This document shows, one piece after another, positions 6,593 through 13,087 of a DNA stretch of 13,303 bases. The DNA comes from Prevotellaceae bacterium. GTDB taxonomy: Bacteria > Bacteroidota > Bacteroidia > Bacteroidales > Bacteroidaceae. The translations under genes and the position numbers were made by a program. The notes below the pieces were generated by a model. That model had not been told where the DNA came from, searched no databases, and was given only the letters and a program-made list of their open reading frames with translations. Position 1 is the first letter of the stretch. Every line of letters begins with the position of its first letter. The stretch lies in contig JAFLUV010000047.1 of assembly GCA_022508635.1 (NCBI GenBank), positions 1 to 13,303 on the forward strand, given 5' to 3'.

Positions 6593-8111
6593 AGTAGAGA
6601 ACGGTGTTCCCCGGCATCCGCTTTGGCGAATGGCTGAACCAATCAATTTGGAGATAAAAAAAGGCGAGCAGATTGCTATCGTGGGAGATAATGCTGCCGG
6701 GAAGTCGCGTCTTGTGGAAATATTGACAGGACATTATCCTTTACTTCTAAATGAGATACATTATGATTTCTCACCCAGCAAATTAAGACTTGTCAGCGAA
6801 AATCTGAAATACATCTCCTTCCGCGACTCATACGGAGATCAGGATGGCACGTACTACTACCAGCAGCGCTGGAATCAGCACGACATTGCCGACGACATGC
6901 CGACGGCCGGACTACTTCTGCAGGAATCCTACGATGGTGCCGACCGCATGACAGGGCGCGATCTTCCGCCAGAGGAGCGTGAACAAGAGCAGCAACGTCG
7001 CGATAAGCTCCGCCGTATGCTTTCCGAATTGTTCCACCTTGAGGCGCTTGCTCCAAAACACATCATTTCCCTTAGCAGCGGTGAGCTTCGTAAGTTCCAG
7101 CTTGCCAAAGCGCTTGGCGTCAATCCTCGTGTTCTCATCATAGACAATCCCTTCATCGGTCTTGATGCGCCCACGCGCCACGATTTTCGCCTTTTGCTCG
7201 AAGCGCTGATACATGAGATGGGCATTCTCATTATTCTCGTTCTTAGTAAGCGCGACGACATCCCTGATTTCATAACACACGTACTGCCCGTCGAGGGTCT
7301 GCACTTGCTGCCTAAAATGGAACGTGAGGACTATCAGCGTCAATACAATAGCGTACCCTCTCCCACTCTTTCCGACGAGGTGACACGCTGGATTGCAGAT
7401 TTGCCTGCTTCTCCATCGTCTGTCTCTGTTGTTTCTAACTCATCGGAAATGGCTGAGATATTGCGTTTTCGCGATGTCAGTATCCGATACGGAAGGCATA
7501 CCATCCTGAACTCTCTCAGCTGGACGGTTCGCGAAGGTGAACGTTGGGCTTTGAGTGGCAGGAATGGCTCGGGAAAAAGTACGTTGCTTAGTCTTGTCTG
7601 TGCCGACAATCCGCAAGCATACGCCTGTAACATCGAGCTTTTCGGACGGCGTCGTGGCTCAGGCGAAAGCATCTGGGAGATAAAGCGACACATCGGCTAT
7701 GTCAGTCCCGAAATGCACCGTGCCTATTTGAAGGACATTCCTGCCATTGATGTTGTTGCCAGTGGGCTGAACGATTCCGTGGGGCTTTATGTCCGTCCGC
7801 GACAGGAACAGCGGCAGGCGTGCCTGGGGTGGATGCGTGTCTTTGGTGTAGAGTGCGTGTCTGAGACCTCCTTCCTTCGTCTCAGCAGCGGTGAACAACG
7901 GCTTTGCCTACTAGCGCGAGCTTTTGTCAAAGACCCTGAACTCCTCATTCTTGACGAGCCTCTTCATGGTCTTGATGATAGTAATCGTACACTCGTTCGT
8001 CAGATAATCGATCAGTTCTGCCGGCGGCAACATAAGACACTCATCATGACTACGCATTATGAAGAGGAACTTCCCGACTGCATTACCCACCGTCTCACGC
8101 TGACAAAGTAG
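6585..8111 (+). CDS. ModF-like tandem ABC ATPase
   Basis: This is a 508-aa soluble protein with two ABC nucleotide-binding domains and no membrane segment. Domain 1: Walker A GDNAAGKS (34-41), signature LSSGE (163-167), Walker B VLIIDNP with D187 but N188 where the catalytic Glu should be, and SKRDDIPDF at the H-loop position with no His. Domain 2: Walker A GRNGSGKS (325-332), signature LSSGE (433-437), Walker B LLILDEP (D457, E458) and switch His H491, all intact. FGRRRGSGESIWEIKRHIGYVS (353-374) is a close match to the second domain of ModF (PhrA), whose role is poorly defined. The linker (about 240-290) is Ser/Pro-rich. No permease or molybdate gene is nearby, so a transport role is doubtful. 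One composite ATP site is probably inactive. Confidence 0.92.
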   Translation: MIKVENGVPRHPLWRMAEPINLEIKKGEQIAIVGDNAAGKSRLVEILTGHYPLLLNEIHYDFSPSKLRLVSENLKYISFRDSYGDQDGTYYYQQRWNQHDIADDMPTAGLLLQESYDGADRMTGRDLPPEEREQEQQRRDKLRRMLSELFHLEALAPKHIISLSSGELRKFQLAKALGVNPRVLIIDNPFIGLDAPTRHDFRLLLEALIHEMGILIILVLSKRDDIPDFITHVLPVEGLHLLPKMEREDYQRQYNSVPSPTLSDEVTRWIADLPASPSSVSVVSNSSEMAEILRFRDVSIRYGRHTILNSLSWTVREGERWALSGRNGSGKSTLLSLVCADNPQAYACNIELFGRRRGSGESIWEIKRHIGYVSPEMHRAYLKDIPAIDVVASGLNDSVGLYVRPRQEQRQACLGWMRVFGVECVSETSFLRLSSGEQRLCLLARAFVKDPELLILDEPLHGLDDSNRTLVRQIIDQFCRRQHKTLIMTTHYEEELPDCITHRLTLTK

Positions 8112-8147
8112 AAAGTATAGTTCTTACTCTATATATACAATCTTTGG

Positions 8148-8184
8148 ATTGTAAAGTAACAATTTTACAATTGTATAGTAACAA
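8148..8184. repeat. 15-bp direct repeat, 22-bp period, upstream of EF-G2
   Basis: ATTGTAAAGTAACAA (8148-8162) and ATTGTATAGTAACAA (8170-8184) match at 14 of 15 positions and start exactly 22 bp apart, two helical turns. Each contains a TTGT-N6-ACAA dyad. The copies also sit in a nest of TACAAT/ATTGTA words: 8136-8153 forms TACAATC-TTTG-GATTGTA, and 8166-8175 is the palindrome TACAATTGTA. Together this looks like a tandem binding site for a dimeric regulator, possibly of the CRP/FNR type. It lies about 90-115 nt upstream of the predicted EF-G2 transcription start. Confidence 0.6.
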
Positions 8185-8210
8185 ATAGGGAACGCTATAT
8201 TTATAATTTG

Positions 8211-8226
8211 TATGTTGTCTAACATA
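8211..8226. promoter_or_regulatory. Inverted repeat TATGTT-N4-AACATA
   Basis: Perfect 6-bp arms flank GTCT just upstream of the -33 element of the predicted EF-G2 promoter, centred about 55 nt before the predicted start. The position suits an activator. The arm sequence differs from the direct repeat upstream, so it may serve a different protein. Confidence 0.4.
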
Positions 8227-8237
8227 ATGCCATACTC

Positions 8238-8267
8238 TTGCCATTACGAAAAAAAGTAGTAATTTTA
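8238..8267 (+). promoter_or_regulatory. EF-G2 promoter, TTG/19/TAatTTTA
   Basis: TTG at 8238-8240 is followed after exactly 19 nt by TAATTTTA (8260-8267), one base off the -7 consensus. It predicts a leader of about 25 nt before the ATG at 8299. The off-consensus -7 box together with upstream repeats suggests an activator-dependent promoter. Confidence 0.5.
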
Positions 8268-8298
8268 TGCCCAGATTAACATAAAAACATATCAGAAT

Positions 8299-10455
8299 AT
8301 GAAGATTTATAAGACAGAAGAGATTAAAAACATTGCACTCTTAGGCAATGACGGTGCCGGAAAAACGACCCTGACGGAAGCCATGCTTTACGAGGCAGGC
8401 ATCATCAAGCGTCGCGGCAGAGTAAGCCAAAATACCACGGTCAGCGACTACTTTCCCGTAGAGCATGAATATGGCTACTCCGTATTCTCCACCGTGTGTC
8501 ACGTGGAGTGGAACGGAAAGAAAATCAATTTTATCGACTGCCCCGGCAGTGACGACTTCGCAGGTTCTACACTCACAGCACTCAATGTCACCGACACTGC
8601 CATCATCATGCTCAAGGGAGCAGCAGGCGTGGAAGTAGGCACGCAAAATCATTTCCGATATACAGAGAAACTGGGCAAGCCCGTCATTTTCCTCGTCAAC
8701 CAGCTCGACGATGAAAATTGTGACTTCGACCAGCTCCTGGAACAACTGACAAGCATCTACGGTCCCAAGATTGTGCCCGTACAGTACCCCCTCGAAACAG
8801 GACCAAACTTCAACTCTCTCATCGACGTCTTGCTCATGAAGAAATACTCCTGGGGGCCCGACGGCGGCGAACCAAAAATCGAAGAAATCCCTGCCGACCA
8901 AATGGACAAGGCTATGGAGATGCACAAGACACTCATCGAAGCCGCAGCCGAACATGACGAAACACTCATGGAAAAATTCTTCGAAAGCGAAGACCTGACC
9001 GAGGATGAAATGCGCGAAGGCATCCGCAAGGGACTCGTCAGCCGCGGCATGTATCCCGTCTTCTGCGTCGATGCCGTCCGTGACATGGGCGTGCGCCGAC
9101 TCATGGAGTTCCTTGGCAACGTAGTCCCCTTCGTCAATGAAATGCCAAGGCTGTTCAATACTCGTGGCGAAGAAGTAGCACCCAACCCTGACGGACCAAC
9201 CAGCCTCTTTTTCTTCAAGACTTCCATGGAACCCCATATCGGTGAAGTACAATACTTTAAAGTAATGAGCGGTACCGTGCAAGAGGGCATGGATCTGAAT
9301 AACGCCGACCGTGGCAGCAAAGAACGTATAGCACAGCTATTCGTTTGTGCAGGCGCCAACCGTATTAAGGTAGAGCAGCTCCTGGCAGGCGACATCGGCT
9401 GCAGCGTAAAGCTAAAAGACGTAAAAACAGGCAATACGCTCAACAGTAAAGATTGTGAAAACCGCTTCAACTTCATCAAATATCCCAACGCCAAGTATTC
9501 ACGCGCCATTCGTGCCGTCAACGAAAGTGATACGGAGAAAATGATGAACGCCTTGCAAAAGATGCGCGAAGAGGATCCTACATGGCAAATCGAGCAAAGC
9601 AAGGAACTTAAGCAGATTCTCGTACATGGACAGGGCGAATTTCACCTCCGCACCCTGAAATGGCGTATGGAGAACAACGAAAAGATACAAATTGTATTCG
9701 ATGAGCCCAAGATTCCCTATCGCGAAACGATCACCAAGGCAGCTCGCGCCGACTATCGCCATAAAAAACAGTCAGGCGGTGCGGGCCAGTTCGGCGAAGT
9801 ACACCTCATCGTCGAGCCCTACGTCGAAAGCATGCCCGCCCCTGAAGTCTACCGTTTTGGGGGACAAGAATACCGTATTAATGCCAAGAGTCAGGAGGTT
9901 GTTGACCTGGAATGGGGCGGCAAACTTGTCTTTATCAACAGCGTAGTAGGTGGTGCCATCGACGCCCGCTTCATGCCTGCCATCCTCAAAGGAATCATGC
10001 AGCGTATGGAACAAGGCCCCCTCACCGGCTGCTATGCACGTGACGTCCGGGTCATTGTCTATGATGGTAAAATGCATCCTGTCGACTCTAACGAACTCTC
10101 CTTCATGCTGGCAGGCCGCCAGGCCTTCGCACAAGCTTTCAAAGAGGCGGGTCCGAAAATTCTGGAGCCCATCTACGACGTCGAAGTTCTTGTGCCCGGC
10201 GACAAAATGGGTGACGTGATGAGCGATCTGCAAGGACGTCGCGCCATGATTATGGGCATGACCAGCGAAAGCGGATACGAGAAAATCACAGCCAAAGCTC
10301 CTTTAAAGGAAATGTCAAACTACAGTACAGCCCTGAGTAGCTTAACAGGCGGCCGTGCAAGTTTCAATACAAAGTTTGCCAGCTACGAACTCGTTCCTGC
10401 TGATGTACAACAAAAACTCATAGCAGAATATCAAGCAACACAGAAGGAAGACTAA
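8299..10455 (+). CDS. fusA2: EF-G2, elongation factor G paralogue
   Basis: This is a 718-aa EF-G-like protein with all domains: G domain (about 1-280), domain II (about 300-390), III, IV (KKQSGGAGQFGEVHL near 494-508) and V (GRRAMIMG, then SNYSTALSSLTGGRASF). The GTPase motifs depart from canonical EF-G. G1 is GNDGAGKTT (16-24), with Asn for the usual His. The switch I RGIT is YGYS (58-61). G3 is DCPGSDDF (80-87), with S84 where the catalytic His stands. G4 is NQLD (134-137) instead of NKxD. Bacteroides EF-G2 is known as a paralogue that supports translation without GTP hydrolysis, is induced on carbon limitation by the regulator Cur and is needed for gut colonisation; this sequence fits that group. 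It is not a tetracycline-resistance Tet protein, which keeps the G motifs. It is probably transcribed alone: a control region precedes it and a terminator follows. Confidence 0.93.
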   Translation: MKIYKTEEIKNIALLGNDGAGKTTLTEAMLYEAGIIKRRGRVSQNTTVSDYFPVEHEYGYSVFSTVCHVEWNGKKINFIDCPGSDDFAGSTLTALNVTDTAIIMLKGAAGVEVGTQNHFRYTEKLGKPVIFLVNQLDDENCDFDQLLEQLTSIYGPKIVPVQYPLETGPNFNSLIDVLLMKKYSWGPDGGEPKIEEIPADQMDKAMEMHKTLIEAAAEHDETLMEKFFESEDLTEDEMREGIRKGLVSRGMYPVFCVDAVRDMGVRRLMEFLGNVVPFVNEMPRLFNTRGEEVAPNPDGPTSLFFFKTSMEPHIGEVQYFKVMSGTVQEGMDLNNADRGSKERIAQLFVCAGANRIKVEQLLAGDIGCSVKLKDVKTGNTLNSKDCENRFNFIKYPNAKYSRAIRAVNESDTEKMMNALQKMREEDPTWQIEQSKELKQILVHGQGEFHLRTLKWRMENNEKIQIVFDEPKIPYRETITKAARADYRHKKQSGGAGQFGEVHLIVEPYVESMPAPEVYRFGGQEYRINAKSQEVVDLEWGGKLVFINSVVGGAIDARFMPAILKGIMQRMEQGPLTGCYARDVRVIVYDGKMHPVDSNELSFMLAGRQAFAQAFKEAGPKILEPIYDVEVLVPGDKMGDVMSDLQGRRAMIMGMTSESGYEKITAKAPLKEMSNYSTALSSLTGGRASFNTKFASYELVPADVQQKLIAEYQATQKED

Positions 10456-10525
10456 AAAGACTCATCTTTTTGCTGCTTGATTCACAGAAAAGCAACTAAA
10501 ATTCCCATAAATCTTAAATAAATTA

Positions 10526-10556
10526 AACGCCAGCACTTTCGTTCTGGCGTTTTTTT
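10526..10556 (+). terminator. Intrinsic terminator after EF-G2 gene
   Basis: An 8-bp stem AACGCCAG/CTGGCGTT (10526-10533 with 10544-10551) has a 10-nt loop that can add two more pairs around TTTC. Seven T (10550-10556) follow, the first two shared with the stem. This is the most convincing rho-independent terminator in the window and separates the EF-G2 gene from rprX. Confidence 0.88.
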
Positions 10557-10578
10557 CTTACCCATTCGTATAAAAAAC

Positions 10579-10586
10579 TAACTTTG
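10579..10586 (+). promoter_or_regulatory. rprX promoter, -7 box TAacTTTG
   Basis: TAacTTTG is a full -7 match and is followed by CAAC and then the rprX ATG at 10591. Transcription should start at or beside the A of the ATG, giving a leaderless mRNA. The -33 region overlaps the T-tract of the upstream terminator and has no TTG. Confidence 0.6.
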
Positions 10587-10590
10587 CAAC

Positions 10591-12087
10591 ATGAAAAGAA
10601 GTTATATTTGGTTGATATGCATCCTCATTTCCGTAGCCTTCATCTCGCTACTCTATTTGCAGGGAGGTTACGCAAAAACCATGATACGGATGCGGCAGGA
10701 ACAATTCGACGAAAACGTCTATCGCAGCCTTGATCAGGCATCACGCGACCTTGAAAAAGCTGAAACCTTCCGATACTTGCAGAACGTACTTTCCGAACAT
10801 GAAAAAGAAGCATTGGGAACATCACGCACTGATATCTCAGACTTCGTATTGCCACTCGACACCATCATCCCCAGCACGAGCGGCATGTCATTAGGAACAC
10901 TTTCTCCAAACAAATACAACCGTGTCGCTGAAACCATCAGCCACCTGCAGAAACAAGTACGCGAGGCATACGTCTACGAACAAGGGGTACTCGAGGAAGT
11001 AATCTATGCCGTCATGTACACTGCCAGTGAACAACGCTTCCAAGACCGAATTAATCCTGCCGTGCTGGACGGAAGTTTGCGAGGAGCATTGATTGCCAAC
11101 GGCATCACACTTCCTTTCCACTTCATCGTCTATACAAGCGACGGGCGCGAAGTATATCGCTGCGAAGACTATGCCGAAATAGAAGACGGAATGAACAGCT
11201 ACACACAGATACTCTTCCGCGGCGACCCAACAGGACAAATGGGAACCGTTACCATTCACTTTCCCGACCAGAGACGCTATATACACGGCGTAGCCGGTTA
11301 CGTAGCACCAGCTATGGGATTCACCGTCATACTACTCATCACGTCGCTTATTACCATTTACCTCATAGTCCGCCAGAAACGTATCAGCGAAATGAAGAAC
11401 GACTTTGTACACAATATGACACACGAATTCAAAACCCCCATCTCCACAATATCCATTGCAGCACAAATGCTTGCCGACAAGACAGTAAACAAGAACGAAG
11501 AGGCTTACGAACGATTGGGCAATGTCATCACCAGCGAAACGCGACGCTTACGCTTCCAAGTAGAGAAAGTCCTACAGATGAGCCTTTTCGACAACAATAA
11601 CATTGCAATGAAACTACAAGAGCTGGATGCAAACGAAATAACGGAAAATGTAGTTGACACATTCTCGCTCAAAGTATCGCAAATCGGAGGTACACTCGAC
11701 ATTCGACTTGAAGCATATAATCCCTTCATCAATGCCGACGAAATGCATTTCACAAATGTCATCTTCAACCTCCTGGACAATGCCTTCAAGTATCGCCAAG
11801 AAGAAGAGCCACTTGTCATTCGCGTACACACCTACAATCAAGGAGATGCGTATTTTTGCATCAGCATTGCAGACAACGGCATAGGCATACAAAAAGATAA
11901 TCTGAAACACATCTTCAACAAGTTCTATCGTGTACACACCGGCGACAAACACAACGTAAAGGGATTCGGACTTGGTCTGACTTACGTGCAGAAGATGGTA
12001 CACCTGCACCACGGTACCATCAAGGCCACCAGCGAACTTGGCAAGGGAACGAAGTTCACTATCATCATCCCCTTAGCAAAAGACTGA
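10591..12087 (+). CDS. rprX: Sensor histidine kinase RprX
   Basis: This is a 498-aa inner-membrane sensor kinase. TM1 is about 5-23 and TM2 about 239-261, with a periplasmic sensor region of about 215 residues between them that begins with a helical, heptad-like stretch. The cytoplasmic part has the DHp helix with phospho-acceptor H278 in HNMTHEFKTPIS, the N box NVIFNLLDNAFKY (N393, N397), G1 ADNGIGI (427-433), F box FNKFYRV (442-448) and G2 GFGLGL (458-463). All catalytic features are present, and no HAMP domain is obvious. Similarity to B. fragilis RprX, and the RprY partner 41 nt downstream, support the name. The ATG at 10591 is required because the next Met (residue 31) lies after TM1. 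Its signal is not known from this sequence; RprXY is linked to envelope and stress responses in related species. Confidence 0.93.
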   Translation: MKRSYIWLICILISVAFISLLYLQGGYAKTMIRMRQEQFDENVYRSLDQASRDLEKAETFRYLQNVLSEHEKEALGTSRTDISDFVLPLDTIIPSTSGMSLGTLSPNKYNRVAETISHLQKQVREAYVYEQGVLEEVIYAVMYTASEQRFQDRINPAVLDGSLRGALIANGITLPFHFIVYTSDGREVYRCEDYAEIEDGMNSYTQILFRGDPTGQMGTVTIHFPDQRRYIHGVAGYVAPAMGFTVILLITSLITIYLIVRQKRISEMKNDFVHNMTHEFKTPISTISIAAQMLADKTVNKNEEAYERLGNVITSETRRLRFQVEKVLQMSLFDNNNIAMKLQELDANEITENVVDTFSLKVSQIGGTLDIRLEAYNPFINADEMHFTNVIFNLLDNAFKYRQEEEPLVIRVHTYNQGDAYFCISIADNGIGIQKDNLKHIFNKFYRVHTGDKHNVKGFGLGLTYVQKMVHLHHGTIKATSELGKGTKFTIIIPLAKD

Positions 12088-12128
12088 GAAAACAATTTAT
12101 CACTTTATATTAACAAAACTCAACAATT

Positions 12129-12833
12129 ATGGAACAAAAACTGCACATCCTACTTTGCGAGGACGAAGAAAGCCTCGGCATGCTCGTTCGTGAATACCTC
12201 GAAGCGAAAGGCTATGATGCCGAACTCTACCTGGATGGTGAGGCGGGCTACCGCGCGTTTATGAAACGGAAGTTCGACATGTGTCTGCTCGACGTGATGA
12301 TGCCCAAAATGGATGGCTTCGCACTGGCAAAAGAAATACGCTTGGTAAACCCCGAAATACCAATTATTTTCCTTACTGCCAAGAACTTGAAAGAAGACAT
12401 CCTGGAGGGTTTCAAACTCGGTGCCGACGACTACTTGACAAAGCCATTCTCCATGGACGAATTAGTCTATCGGATGGAGGCTATCTTGCGACGTGTAAAA
12501 TCAAAGGAACAAAAAAACATCACCCGTTTCCAACTCGGCAAGTTCATCTTCGACACTCAGCGTCAAGTACTCATCCTCGGAGAAAAGCAGACAAAACTCA
12601 CGACTAAAGAGTGTGAACTATTGACCATGCTTTGTATCCACGTCAACGATGTCTTGGAGCGTGATCTTGCCCTTAAGACCATCTGGATGGACGACAATTA
12701 CTTTAATGCCCGCAGCATGGATGTTTATATCACCAAGTTGCGCAAGCACCTGAAGGATGACCCTGACATTGAAATCAACAATGTGCACGGTCGTGGGTAT
12801 CGCCTCATCGTGCCGAACATGATGCAAGAATAA
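12129..12833 (+). CDS. rprY: Response regulator RprY (OmpR/PhoB class)
   Basis: This is a 234-aa transcription factor. The receiver domain (about 5-120) has the acidic pair E11/D12, phospho-acceptor D55 in CLLDVMMPKMDG, T83 in FLTAK and K105 in YLTKPF. A winged-helix DNA-binding domain follows (about 132-230) with TTKECELLTMLC, the RSMDVYITKLRKHL recognition region and the terminal GRGYRLIVP hairpin. The receiver closely resembles RprY of B. fragilis (LKEDILEGFK, GADDY, TKPFSM). It lies 41 nt after rprX on the same strand with no TAnnTTTG box between, so the pair is one operon. The start ATG 12129 has no Shine-Dalgarno, only an A-rich stretch. Two hairpins follow the stop codon. Confidence 0.95.
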   Translation: MEQKLHILLCEDEESLGMLVREYLEAKGYDAELYLDGEAGYRAFMKRKFDMCLLDVMMPKMDGFALAKEIRLVNPEIPIIFLTAKNLKEDILEGFKLGADDYLTKPFSMDELVYRMEAILRRVKSKEQKNITRFQLGKFIFDTQRQVLILGEKQTKLTTKECELLTMLCIHVNDVLERDLALKTIWMDDNYFNARSMDVYITKLRKHLKDDPDIEINNVHGRGYRLIVPNMMQE

Positions 12834-12846
12834 CAACAACGCTCTC

Positions 12847-12902
12847 TTTTCACGGCTACTTTATTCTTCACCATAGGATAAAACTTACCTGTGCCGTGAA
12901 AA
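12847..12902. repeat. Inverted repeat TTTTCACGGC, first hairpin after rprY
   Basis: Perfect 10-bp arms (12847-12856 and 12893-12902) flank a 36-nt spacer, starting 14 nt after the rprY stop. There is no T-run after it on either strand, so it is not a standard terminator. It may be part of the rprY 3' UTR. Confidence 0.55.
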
Positions 12903-12908
12903 TACTTC

Positions 12909-12959
12909 AAAGGTTTGGGAATAGATTTCAGTATCTCTAAAATTTATTTCCAAACCTTT
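12909..12959 (+). terminator. 20-bp hairpin after rprY, probable terminator
   Basis: Positions 12909-12928 pair with 12940-12959 over 20 bp with two G-U wobbles and an 11-nt loop. The outer 10 bp (AAAGGTTTGG/CCAAACCTTT) are perfect and the inner part is AT-rich. The stem ends in TTT followed by AATTAAAA, so the U-tract is poor. It most likely terminates or stabilises the rprXY mRNA; a fold-back repeat remnant is an alternative. Confidence 0.55.
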
Positions 12960-13053
12960 AATTAAAACAAATATCAACCCCATTCGTACCACATTATATA
13001 TACTTATGGCAATTCGATAGATTATCCATTGAAAAGAATTTATCCGTTATTCC

Positions 13054-13083
13054 TTGCTTTTTCAGATTTTATGTTTAATTTTG
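13054..13083 (+). promoter_or_regulatory. Best-match Bacteroides promoter for the last gene
   Basis: TTG at 13054-13056, exactly 19 nt, then TAatTTTG at 13076-13083: both elements and spacing match the Bacteroides consensus. CAAC and the ATG at 13088 follow at once, the same TTTGCAACATG junction as at rprX, so the transcript should be leaderless. Confidence 0.75.
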
Positions 13084-13087
13084 CAAC

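Noticed and set aside
8136..8175. AT-rich hairpins after the ABC gene as a terminator
   Set aside because: The stems are 7-8 bp, weak and not followed by a T-run; overlapping alternative dyads fit protein binding better than termination.
8341..9282. 313-codon open frame antisense to the EF-G2 gene
   Set aside because: The product is His/Phe/Cys-rich with no recognisable domain, and it lies wholly inside a well-conserved gene; it is a by-product of that gene's codon pattern.
8299..10455. Ribosomal-protection tetracycline-resistance protein
   Set aside because: Tet proteins keep canonical GTPase motifs, whereas this protein has Ser for the catalytic His and NQLD; it fits EF-G2.
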